The notes beneath the pieces were generated by a model. The model was not told the origin of the DNA and ran no database searches. It saw only the letters and a list, made by a program, of their open reading frames with translations. A stretch of 64,000 nucleotides of DNA from Gammaproteobacteria bacterium (GTDB lineage: Bacteria; Pseudomonadota; Gammaproteobacteria; Pseudomonadales; Litorivicinaceae): contig JAHEDY010000008.1 of the NCBI GenBank assembly GCA_024640985.1, positions 35,743-99,742 of the forward strand, given 5' to 3'. Every line of letters begins with the position of its first letter. The first letter of the stretch is position 1. Of the stretch, positions 33,425 to 42,467 are shown piece after piece. The position numbers were made by a program, and so were the translations under genes.

Positions 33425-34548
33425 ACCAGTTGTTTAAGCGCATCGTCGAGAAGTGACACGGTGCGATCAATATGCATCAGCTTATCAACACCAAAAAGCC
33501 CAAGTCGAAACGTTTGGAATTCGGCGGATTCACCACATTCGAGTGGAACTCCCGCTGCGATTTGCAGGCCAACAGAGGCAAACGCGCTGCCATTTTTGAA
33601 ATCACTGCGCTCGGTATGTGAAACCACTACGGTTGGCGATTGAAATCCGTCGGTAGCCAAACTCTTGAAACCATAACCTTCAGTCAGTTCTCTCACCTGA
33701 CGCCCAAGCTCGATTTGCCGGGTTTTTAACGCATCAAAACCGATGCCGGCCATCTCTTGGTAGGTGTCATAAAATCCCGCAAGGCCATCAGTTGGGAGGG
33801 TGGCATGATAGGCATGTCCGCCCCCAAGATAAGCCCCCATGATGGAGTGCCATTTTTTCAAATCCAAGGCAAAACTGTCTGAGGTAGTCGTCTCAAGCCG
33901 ATCTAGTGCTTGTTGAGATAACATCACCACACCAGCGCATGGGGTTGATGTCCAACCTTTTTGCGGGGCGGTGATGAGCACATCAATGCCCAGCGCGTCC
34001 ATGTTGGCCCAAAGCGCACCTGCGGCGACGCAATCGAGAACAAACAACGCACCCACCTCATGGGCAGCAGCGGTCAGTGCTTGCAAATACTCATCAGGCA
34101 ATAACATTCCCGCTGACGTTTCGACATGCGGTGCGACCACGAGGTTGGGGCGTTCAGCTCGAATCTGAGCGCAAACTTCTTCAACGGGCACTGGAGCAAA
34201 TTGTTGATCGGCTCGATCGCTATCAGGACGGGCCTTTGCGACTTCCGCATGCGATGGAGTCACGCCCTGATCGAAAATCTGTGTCCATCGGTAACTAAAC
34301 CAGCCATTCCTGACCACGAGGACATTTTGATCTTTGGCAAATTGGCGGGCGACCGCTTCCATGGCAAAAGTGCCGCCACCGGGAACAAGAACACAGGCCG
34401 ATGCGTTGTAGACCGATGTTAGCCCATCATGCAGACCGCACATCACGTCCTGAAATGCTCGAGACATGTGGTTCATCGAACGATCAGTGAATACAACTGA
34501 GTATTCAAGAAGACCGTTGGGGTCGATCGATGGGTATATTGTCGACAT
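33421..34548 (-). CDS. Class V aminotransferase (serine/alanine-glyoxylate aminotransferase-like)
   Basis: GGGTFAMEAVARQFA, FVLDCVAAGALWANMDALGIDVLITAPQKGWTSTPCAGVVML (PLP Lys in APQKGW). Confidence 0.87.
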   Translation of the reverse strand: MSTIYPSIDPNGLLEYSVVFTDRSMNHMSRAFQDVMCGLHDGLTSVYNASACVLVPGGGTFAMEAVARQFAKDQNVLVVRNGWFSYRWTQIFDQGVTPSHAEVAKARPDSDRADQQFAPVPVEEVCAQIRAERPNLVVAPHVETSAGMLLPDEYLQALTAAAHEVGALFVLDCVAAGALWANMDALGIDVLITAPQKGWTSTPCAGVVMLSQQALDRLETTTSDSFALDLKKWHSIMGAYLGGGHAYHATLPTDGLAGFYDTYQEMAGIGFDALKTRQIELGRQVRELTEGYGFKSLATDGFQSPTVVVSHTERSDFKNGSAFASVGLQIAAGVPLECGESAEFQTFRLGLFGVDKLMHIDRTVSLLDDALKQLV

Positions 34549-34640
34549 CGTTTGTTATCCTGTGGTTTGCACGAATAGACAGAGGTGCAGGAAACCCCAT
34601 TCGACGGAGATCGTCAACCAATCGGTCATCGAGGAGTGTC

Positions 34641-35132
34641 ATGACAGACAGCACATTTACTGAAGATGATACGCGCTGGATGCGCCAGGCGCTTGAACTC
34701 GCGCGTCATTCAGTCTCACTCAATGAGGTGCCTGTGGGGGCAGTGATCGTGCGTGATCAGCAACTTCTCGGGCAAGGCTGGAACGCGCCAATCAGCGCTT
34801 GTGATGCCACTCATCATGCGGAGATCGCAGCAATCCGTGCTGCTGGCGAATCGGCTCAGAATTACAGGCTTCCAGGATCAACGCTTTATGTGACACTCGA
34901 GCCGTGCACGATGTGTTTTGGTGCCATGATTCATGCTCGAATTGGACGCGTTGTTTATGGCACACGAGAGCCGAGGGCTGGTGTCTTGGTCTCACAATTG
35001 AAGCTTCCCGACGCAACATTTTACAACCATCAAATCACAGTCGAAGGGGGCTTGTTGGCCGATCAATCGGCACAACTCCTCACGCATTTTTTCCAAGCAC
35101 GTCGATCCACGAATCCAGCAGGCTCTGCGTAA
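34641..35132 (+). CDS. tadA: tRNA-specific adenosine deaminase
   Basis: THHAEIAAIRAAG, TLYVTLEPCTMCFGAMIHARIGRVVYG; start at 34641. Confidence 0.95.
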   Translation: MTDSTFTEDDTRWMRQALELARHSVSLNEVPVGAVIVRDQQLLGQGWNAPISACDATHHAEIAAIRAAGESAQNYRLPGSTLYVTLEPCTMCFGAMIHARIGRVVYGTREPRAGVLVSQLKLPDATFYNHQITVEGGLLADQSAQLLTHFFQARRSTNPAGSA

Positions 35133-35218
35133 AAAATTCCAAGGAATCCCCCGGCGTCGAGGCCGGCTCTGCTAAACTCCCGTTTTTGATTTTTCGATCG
35201 TATCAAGGACCGATTGAC

Positions 35219-38200
35219 ATGCTCATTTTGCAGGGAGGCCAAGCCCTCTCGTCGTTTCGTATTCAATCACTGATTTCTCGGGCGAATGCCGCTGGGATTG
35301 CGCTTGAAAACCTGACTTGTACTTATCTTTTCTTTGTGACAGGCGTGGTGCATGACTCTGCAAAGCTGGAACAGCTCCTTGATGCATCACAGCTGTCGGT
35401 GGGTTCAGGTTTGGTCGCATTGCCTCGTTCAGGGACCACATCACCATGGAGTTCAAAGGCGACAGAGATCGCGAAAAACTGTGGATTTGAATCAGTCAAA
35501 CGGGTCGAGCGCGGGATGCACATTGTGGTGGAAGGCCAGGTATCAGCGGCAGACCAGGTATTGTTGAATGGAATCCTTGCCGATCCGATGATGGAAGATG
35601 TACTAGACGGGTTCCCGACGGAGGCATTTTTTACTCCAGGTGAGCCACAGCCGCTTGGTATTGTGACGTTGGGTGCTGATCCAGTTTCCGCGCTCAATGG
35701 GGCCAACGAGGCACATGGGTTGGCGCTGTCTGATGATGAGATTGACTACCTCGCACATGCCTATGACACGTTAGGCCGCGATCCGACCGACGTTGAGTTG
35801 ATGATGTTTGCCCAAGCGAATTCGGAACATTGTCGGCACAAAATCTTTAACGCATCTTGGACCCTAGATGGCAAGGACCAACCCAAGACCTTGTTTCAGT
35901 GGATTCGGAATACGCATGAGATCGCTCCAGATGGTGTGCTCTCAGCCTATGCCGATAATGCGGCTGTCGTTGAAGGTCCAATAGCTGACCGTTTTTTAGT
36001 CAACCCCATCACCCACAGTTATGAAACTGTGGTTGAGCCTGTGCATCTGGTGATGAAGGTTGAAACCCACAATCACCCAACTGCCGTCTCGCCGAATCCG
36101 GGCGCCGCAACAGGGGCTGGTGGAGAGATTCGGGACGAAGGAGCGACCGGTCGAGGTGCCAAGCCGAAAGCTGGATTGAGTGGGTTTAGTGTGAATTATC
36201 TGCGGATTCCTGGTCTCGAAATGCCTTGGGAGAATGATCTCCCAATGCCCAGTCGCTTGGCATCTGCGTTACAAATTATGCTTGAAGGGCCGATTGGTGG
36301 TGCCGCCTTCAACAATGAGTTTGGGCGGCCAAACATCAATGGCTATTTTCGATCCTATGAGGCCTTTGAGAAGACCGATTGTGGGGAGCGTCGCCGAGGG
36401 TATGTCAAACCGATCATGATCGCGGGCGGAATCGGCTCGATCGCTGATGGACAAGTTGATAAAAAACCATTTTCGGAAGGGACACCGCTTGTGGTTCTGG
36501 GCGGTCCAGCGATGTTGATTGGGCTTGGCGGCGGTGCAGCCAGTTCGGCCGGTGAAGGCACATCAGGCAGTGATCTTGATTATGCATCAGTGCAACGGGC
36601 GAACCCTGAAATGGAGCGTCGCTGCCAGGAAGTGATCGACCGATGTTGGTTGCGTGGTTCTGAGAATCCGATTGCTTTTATCCACGACGTTGGTGCCGGC
36701 GGTCTGTCCAACGCACTTCCTGAGTTGGTTAAGGATGGTGGTGTTGGAGCAGATTTTTCGATGGATTGGATCCCCTCAGCTGATCCTTCACTGTCGCCAC
36801 TGGCACTCTGGTGCAACGAAGCACAAGAGCGCTATGTACTTGCCGTAGATCCTTTGAAGCTTCAAGAGTTTGAAGCTATTTGTGAGCGTGAGCGTTGCCC
36901 CTATGCGGTCGTTGGCCATGCGCATGATCGTCCGCACTTGTCGGTGAAGAAAACCGGTGAGTCGAGGCCTCCCGTGGATTTACCGGTCGATGTCTTATTT
37001 GGTAAACCACCGAAAATGCACCGGGAAGCGGCAACCTTGACAGTTCGCGGTCAGCCGGCTGATTTTTCAGCGATTGGGTTTTCGGAGCTTGCACATCGAG
37101 TCTTGAGTCATCCCACAGTGGCCTCGAAAAACTTCCTGATCACGATCGGTGACCGCACAGTGTCCGGCTTGGTGCACCAAGATCAGATGGTCGGTCCATG
37201 GCAGGTACCGGTGGCAGATTGTGCGGTGACGCATTCGGCGATTGGTTCGGTCACAGGTGAAGCCATGGCGATGGGCGAACGGACACCGCTTGCGCTCCTT
37301 GATGCTGGAGCATCAGCGCGAATGGCGGTCGCTGAGACCATCATGAATATGGCCGGCTCAGCGATCGGCGATGTTGCTCAAATCAAGCTTTCAGCAAACT
37401 GGATGTGTGCTGCTGGCACCGAGGGCGAAGATGCTCGGCTGTATGAGGCAGTCCAGGCGATCGGTGGAGAATTTTGTCCAGCACTTGGCGTTTGTATTCC
37501 TGTCGGTAAAGATTCCATGTCGATGAAAACCCGTTGGTCTGACTCAGCGGGTACGCATGAGGTCATCGGCCCAATGTCGCTGATTTGTTCGGGTTTTGCG
37601 CCAGTGACGGATGTGGAGAAAACCACAACACCGCTATTAAAGGGCGAACAGACGTCGCTGATCGTGATCGATTTGGGCGCTCAGCGATTGGCCGGTTCGA
37701 TTGCCTGCGAGGTGACCTCGCAATTCGGTGATGTGGCACCGGATGTTGCCCCAGAAGCCTTGAAAGCCTGTTTTGACCTGATCCAACGCCTGCTTGATGA
37801 TGGCCGCCTGCTGGCTTATCACGATCGTTCTGACGGAGGGTTGTTAGCGACGATTGCGGAAATGTTGTTCGCCTCGAGGCTTGGTCTTCGTGCCCAGACG
37901 CCTCAAGGGATTGATCCGGTGGCCTTTTGGTTCAACGAAGAAATTGGTTGCGTCATTGAAGTTGCAAACACTGACACCGAGGAAGTGATGGCTCTGTGCG
38001 CAGAGCGTGATTTGACGGCCCATGTGCTCGGCGAACCTGATCTATCCGAAGAGCTCATTCTCATCGCGGATGATGTGCTGTTACTGAGTGAGACACGTGT
38101 TTCCTTGGAGCAGTCCTGGACTGCTGTGAGTTTTGCCATGGCAAGACTTCGCGATCATCCCGAGTGTGTGGATCAAGAGTCACAGAATATCGCCCGACAA

Positions 38201-39049
38201 ACCCAAGGACTGGCCAGCGTGTTCATACCGCCGATGGCACAGGTCCCCGAAGTCCGACGAGCGGTCGCTCAACGTCCTCGCGTGGCGATTTTGCGAGAGC
38301 AGGGCGTTAACGGTCATATGGAAATGGCACATGCCTTTGATCACTGTGGATTTGAGGCCGTTGATGTGCATATGTCTGACTTAATGACTGGCCGGCAAAC
38401 ACTCGAGTCATTTGAGGCGCTGGCCGCTTGTGGCGGATTCAGTTATGGAGATGTTCTCGGTGCTGGGGCGGGTTGGGCGCGTTCGATTCTCTTCAACGAT
38501 GCCCTCAGTGACATGTTTGAGGCATTTTTTGCGCGTGAAGACACGGTATCACTCGGGATTTGTAACGGGTGTCAGATGATGGCGCAGTTAGCCCCTCTGA
38601 TCCCCGGGGCGGGTCACTTCAAACCCATGGCGCGAAATCAATCACAACAGTTTGAGGCACGATTCACGCTTGCGACACTGCCAGAAAGCCGTTCGGTGCT
38701 CCTTCGCGATTTGCAAGGAACGCGATTCCCAATCGCTGTTGCCCACGGCGAAGGGCGTTTTCAGCACTCAGAGTCTGAAATTCATGCACTGACGTCATCA
38801 AAGTTAACAAGTCTTGTCTACACAGATGATCAAGGCCATCCCGAAACCCGCTACCCGGGGAACCCCAATGGATCTGCTTGCGGGCTGGCTGGGCTCTGCT
38901 CTGAGGATGGGCGTGTGACCATCATGATGCCGCATCCTGAGCGAGTGGTGTTGCGATCCCAACTCTCGTTCGCCCCGACTGGAACATCCGCAGTGACGCC
39001 CTGGATGGGCTTATTTGATAACGCCTGGCGTTTTGTGACCGGACACTGA
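35219..39049 (+). CDS. purL: Phosphoribosylformylglycinamidine synthase (large, PurLQ fusion)
   Basis: MKVETHNHPTAVSPNPGAATGAGGEIRDEGATGRGAKPKAG; C-terminal amidotransferase SLGICNGCQMM; start at 35219. Confidence 0.98.
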   Translation: MLILQGGQALSSFRIQSLISRANAAGIALENLTCTYLFFVTGVVHDSAKLEQLLDASQLSVGSGLVALPRSGTTSPWSSKATEIAKNCGFESVKRVERGMHIVVEGQVSAADQVLLNGILADPMMEDVLDGFPTEAFFTPGEPQPLGIVTLGADPVSALNGANEAHGLALSDDEIDYLAHAYDTLGRDPTDVELMMFAQANSEHCRHKIFNASWTLDGKDQPKTLFQWIRNTHEIAPDGVLSAYADNAAVVEGPIADRFLVNPITHSYETVVEPVHLVMKVETHNHPTAVSPNPGAATGAGGEIRDEGATGRGAKPKAGLSGFSVNYLRIPGLEMPWENDLPMPSRLASALQIMLEGPIGGAAFNNEFGRPNINGYFRSYEAFEKTDCGERRRGYVKPIMIAGGIGSIADGQVDKKPFSEGTPLVVLGGPAMLIGLGGGAASSAGEGTSGSDLDYASVQRANPEMERRCQEVIDRCWLRGSENPIAFIHDVGAGGLSNALPELVKDGGVGADFSMDWIPSADPSLSPLALWCNEAQERYVLAVDPLKLQEFEAICERERCPYAVVGHAHDRPHLSVKKTGESRPPVDLPVDVLFGKPPKMHREAATLTVRGQPADFSAIGFSELAHRVLSHPTVASKNFLITIGDRTVSGLVHQDQMVGPWQVPVADCAVTHSAIGSVTGEAMAMGERTPLALLDAGASARMAVAETIMNMAGSAIGDVAQIKLSANWMCAAGTEGEDARLYEAVQAIGGEFCPALGVCIPVGKDSMSMKTRWSDSAGTHEVIGPMSLICSGFAPVTDVEKTTTPLLKGEQTSLIVIDLGAQRLAGSIACEVTSQFGDVAPDVAPEALKACFDLIQRLLDDGRLLAYHDRSDGGLLATIAEMLFASRLGLRAQTPQGIDPVAFWFNEEIGCVIEVANTDTEEVMALCAERDLTAHVLGEPDLSEELILIADDVLLLSETRVSLEQSWTAVSFAMARLRDHPECVDQESQNIARQTQGLASVFIPPMAQVPEVRRAVAQRPRVAILREQGVNGHMEMAHAFDHCGFEAVDVHMSDLMTGRQTLESFEALAACGGFSYGDVLGAGAGWARSILFNDALSDMFEAFFAREDTVSLGICNGCQMMAQLAPLIPGAGHFKPMARNQSQQFEARFTLATLPESRSVLLRDLQGTRFPIAVAHGEGRFQHSESEIHALTSSKLTSLVYTDDQGHPETRYPGNPNGSACGLAGLCSEDGRVTIMMPHPERVVLRSQLSFAPTGTSAVTPWMGLFDNAWRFVTGH

Positions 39050-39053
39050 GGTG

Positions 39054-39842
39054 ATGATGGATTGGGTTGGTGTCGATCCACTCCATCAAGTGGTCAGTCG
39101 AGATGAGGCCATGCTGAGATCCCCCTGGTTACACGTCGACTGGCTGCCAACTCCGCCAGAGTCAGGACACTATTTTTGGTGGGATGAGCAGGGATTGGCA
39201 CTGAAGTCGGCGGACTTTGACTCACGTTCGAGTGTTCACATTGATTTTGTCGGTGGGGCACAGGCTCGGCGCGTCAAAGCCGTCACCGGCGAGGCACTCA
39301 CTCGCGCACTCGGGTGTCAGAAAGGTTTGCGCCCTGCCATTGTTGATGCCACAGCCGGACTTGGTGGTGATTTGAGTGTGTTGGCCAATATTGGCTGCCA
39401 AGTGTTGGCTATGGAGCGCCATCCTGTGATCGCAGCATTATTCAATGATGCCTTAAGGCGCGCACAAGAGGCTGAAATTCCTTGGTGTGATCGCGTGACC
39501 TTCCGACACACAGACAGTACCGAGGTGGTCTCGAAAGTGTCGCATGGTGTGATCTATTTGGATCCGATGTTTCCGAAAGAGCGAAAAGCGGCGCCTTCAT
39601 TGTCGATGCAAGTCTTGCATGCGCTCTTGGATGCCGCCGAACCTGCCGACCGATTGTTAGAAGCCGCACTGGATTCTGATGCCGCACGGGTGGTCGTCAA
39701 GCGGCCGCTAAAAGCGGAGTTTCTTGGCGGAAAAGTCCCATCTTCGCAGATTAAAGGTAAGACGGTCCGATTCGATTTGTATCCAAAACGTAAGCTCAAC
39801 GAGACCGATCGTGGTCCTCATGATGAGGTGGCTTTCTCATGA
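39054..39842 (+). CDS. rsmJ: 16S rRNA (guanine1516-N2)-methyltransferase
   Basis: VDATAGLGGDLSVLANIGCQVLAMERHPVIAALFNDALRRA, YLDPMFPKERKAAPS. Confidence 0.92.
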   Translation: MMDWVGVDPLHQVVSRDEAMLRSPWLHVDWLPTPPESGHYFWWDEQGLALKSADFDSRSSVHIDFVGGAQARRVKAVTGEALTRALGCQKGLRPAIVDATAGLGGDLSVLANIGCQVLAMERHPVIAALFNDALRRAQEAEIPWCDRVTFRHTDSTEVVSKVSHGVIYLDPMFPKERKAAPSLSMQVLHALLDAAEPADRLLEAALDSDAARVVVKRPLKAEFLGGKVPSSQIKGKTVRFDLYPKRKLNETDRGPHDEVAFS

Positions 39843-41194
39843 TGGATTGGAATCAATTGCTATCAACAGCACGGATTGATCATCAACGCCAGTGGGTGTC
39901 GGAAGCCTCAGGCGATGAACGGAGTCAGTGGCAACGAGACCATGATCGTCTGATTTTTTCAGGGGCATTTCGTCGATTGGCCGTCAAAACGCAAGTGCAT
40001 CCATTATCGGATAATGACCACGTGCATACGCGGTTATCACATTCCCTTGAGGTGGCCTCTGTCGGTCGATCCTTAGGCGCTCGCCTTGGTCAGTGGATGC
40101 GTCATGAAGGCTTGTTGTCTGAAGCGCATTCAGCGTCTGGATTGGGCGCTCTGGTCCAATCTGCATGCCTCGCTCATGACATCGGAAATCCGCCCTTTGG
40201 TCATGCCGGTGAGCGAGCAATTCGACAATTTTTTGAATCGCATCCTGACTATCTGATCGGCCTTTCGAGCGCGGAGCGCGCTGATCTGACTGGGTTTGAA
40301 GGGAATGCCCAAGGGTTTCGGGTGATCACCTGTCTTGAGCGTCATTGGTTCGATGGCGGAATGCGGTTAACCGCGGCGACACTTGGTACTTTTGTGAAAT
40401 ATCCTTTCGCAGCGGATTCGGCCTTTGGCCAAACCAAGCGGAAGCATGGTGTCAATCAAACAGAATTGCCGTTGATGCGTGAATTAGCCTCCCATTTGGG
40501 GATGATCGAATTGATGCCTGATGTTTGGGCCAGGCATCCGATGGTCTATGCCGTCGAAGCTGCTGATGATATTTGCTACGCGTTGATTGATTTGGAAGAT
40601 GCGGTTGAACTTGGTCATTTAGATTATGAAGAGGTCTCATCGCTTATGAAAGAGCTGGTGGATCGAGGTGCACGTCGGAATTTGTATGAGCAGTTATTGG
40701 ATGATTCTGAAGCGAAGCTCGAACTCCTCCGGTCGGCTGCGATCGATGCCCTGGTGCACGAAGCTGAAGAACGGTTTCAGCTTCACTACGACTCCATCAT
40801 CCAAGGAACCTTTGATGAAGACCTTTTGGATTGGCGGGTGGCATCGGCTGGAGAAGTGATTCAGCGTGCCAAGGCGTTAGCCCGCGAACGGGTGTATGTT
40901 GATTTAACGAAGCAATCCTATGAGGGTCGAAGTGGGCGATTGCTGCGTGGTGTTTTATCGCATTTGATTGAAGGCGCTGAAGCCCTCGCGAGCGCTGGCG
41001 GTGATGGGACCTATATCAGTTCAAAAGCCCGCGATGCAGTTGCTCGGCTTGGCAAATTCAGACCTCGGCCGAACGATTCCAAATACCAACGACTGATGCG
41101 GGTCACGGATTATGTCTCGGCCATGACGGATCGCTATTTGATTCGGTTGGTGGACGATCTGACGCGATTGGGTTATTTCAACAGTGACTTTTGA
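39839..41194 (+). CDS. dgt: Deoxyguanosinetriphosphate triphosphohydrolase-like protein
   Basis: HD-domain: RLAVKTQVHPLSDNDHVHTRLSHSLEVASVGRSLG, CLAHDIGNPPFGHAGERAI. Confidence 0.94.
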   Translation: MMDWNQLLSTARIDHQRQWVSEASGDERSQWQRDHDRLIFSGAFRRLAVKTQVHPLSDNDHVHTRLSHSLEVASVGRSLGARLGQWMRHEGLLSEAHSASGLGALVQSACLAHDIGNPPFGHAGERAIRQFFESHPDYLIGLSSAERADLTGFEGNAQGFRVITCLERHWFDGGMRLTAATLGTFVKYPFAADSAFGQTKRKHGVNQTELPLMRELASHLGMIELMPDVWARHPMVYAVEAADDICYALIDLEDAVELGHLDYEEVSSLMKELVDRGARRNLYEQLLDDSEAKLELLRSAAIDALVHEAEERFQLHYDSIIQGTFDEDLLDWRVASAGEVIQRAKALARERVYVDLTKQSYEGRSGRLLRGVLSHLIEGAEALASAGGDGTYISSKARDAVARLGKFRPRPNDSKYQRLMRVTDYVSAMTDRYLIRLVDDLTRLGYFNSDF

Positions 41195-41814
41195 AGGAAG
41201 CGTCCGACGTACTCTGCGATGAGTGGCTGCGCTTCTTCGGTTGGATGCAGTCCATCGTCTTGAAACAGCGTGCGCTCAAGTGCCACAGGTTCCAGGAAAA
41301 ATGGCAGGTATGGAATCCCCGTTTGCGCTGCGACCGCGTCTTGGGCCTGACGAAATGCTCGAGTAAATGGACCGCCATAATTCCGCGGGAGTTCGATGCC
41401 GGCGTAGAACACCTGAGCCCCTGATGCTTCGACCAGGCTGAACATCGCTTTCAGATTCTCTTGCATGGTTTCCAATGGTAGACCTCTCAATCCATCGTTG
41501 GCGCCCAAAGCAATCAATACAGAACTTGGGTGGTGTCGATCCAACAACCCAGGGAGACGAGAGAGACCACCGGTGGTTGTTTCACCAGAGATTGAAGCGT
41601 TTAAAACTTGTACATCCGCCCCCAATAAATCTTCGGAAGATGCGGCGAGTAGATCGACCCAACTGAGGCCGCGGTCAAGCCCATAGCCTGCGCTTAAACT
41701 GTCCCCGACGACCAGTAGTGTCGGGCCGGCCAGTGCAGGTGTTATCAAACTCAACCAAAGGAATACCACTCGTAATGTCTGCACAACCAGTCCTTGATGT
41801 TCGCAATGTGTCAC
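41173..41814 (-). CDS. tesA: Arylesterase / acyl-CoA thioesterase I (GDSL)
   Basis: LLVVGDSLSAGYGLDRGLSWVDLLA, IALGANDGLRGLPL, DGLHPTEEAQPLIA. Confidence 0.94.
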   Translation of the reverse strand: MTHCEHQGLVVQTLRVVFLWLSLITPALAGPTLLVVGDSLSAGYGLDRGLSWVDLLAASSEDLLGADVQVLNASISGETTTGGLSRLPGLLDRHHPSSVLIALGANDGLRGLPLETMQENLKAMFSLVEASGAQVFYAGIELPRNYGGPFTRAFRQAQDAVAAQTGIPYLPFFLEPVALERTLFQDDGLHPTEEAQPLIAEYVGRFLQKSLLK

Positions 41815-42467
41815 ATGGGTTCAATGACCAAAGCGGTCATCGTTTGTCTGTTTTGGAGTCGTTAGACTTGAGAATCAACCCAGGGGACAGTGTAGCGATT
41901 ATTGGTCCTTCCGGAGCAGGAAAGAGTACTTTGCTGTCGTTGCTCGCGGGTTTAGATATCCCGGAAAGTGGTGACATCCTGTTTCAAGGCGAGGCGTTTA
42001 GTGGCCTCTCTGAAGACCAGCGCGCAGCGGTTCGACGCGGACGAATCGGGTTTGTCTTCCAGAGTTTTCAGCTACTCCAAGGGTTGACGGCGGTTGAAAA
42101 CGTGATGTTACCGTTGGAATTAACCGGCATGCCTGTGGCGCAGGCGAAACAACGCGCGATGAAGTGGCTGGACCGCGTTGGTTTGGGTGCGCGAACGCAT
42201 CATCGACCTCGCATGCTGTCGGGTGGGGAACAGCAGCGGGTTGCCTTGGCTCGGGCTTTTGTGAATGAACCTGCATTATTGTTTGCCGATGAACCCACCG
42301 GTAACTTGGATCGAAGAACCGGAGAATCGGTCTCTGAACTCCTATTTGAATTGAACCAGGAAACCGGCACAACGTTGATTTTGGTGACTCATGACGAGCG
42401 TTTGGCGGGCCGATGTCAGCGAATCTTAAGTCTTGAAGACGGGACGTTGAATGAGGTCGCCGCATGA
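41775..42467 (+). CDS. ABC transporter ATP-binding protein (YbbA/LolD-like)
   Basis: GPSGAGKSTLLSLLAGLD, MLSGGEQQRVALARAFVNEPALLFADEPTGNLD; divergent to tesA. Confidence 0.94.
   Translation: MSAQPVLDVRNVSHGFNDQSGHRLSVLESLDLRINPGDSVAIIGPSGAGKSTLLSLLAGLDIPESGDILFQGEAFSGLSEDQRAAVRRGRIGFVFQSFQLLQGLTAVENVMLPLELTGMPVAQAKQRAMKWLDRVGLGARTHHRPRMLSGGEQQRVALARAFVNEPALLFADEPTGNLDRRTGESVSELLFELNQETGTTLILVTHDERLAGRCQRILSLEDGTLNEVAA

Noticed and set aside
33073-33456. 127-aa ORF overlapping the SMR transporter in another frame
   Set aside because: The overlapping 33095-33424 frame has clear SMR motifs; this frame does not.
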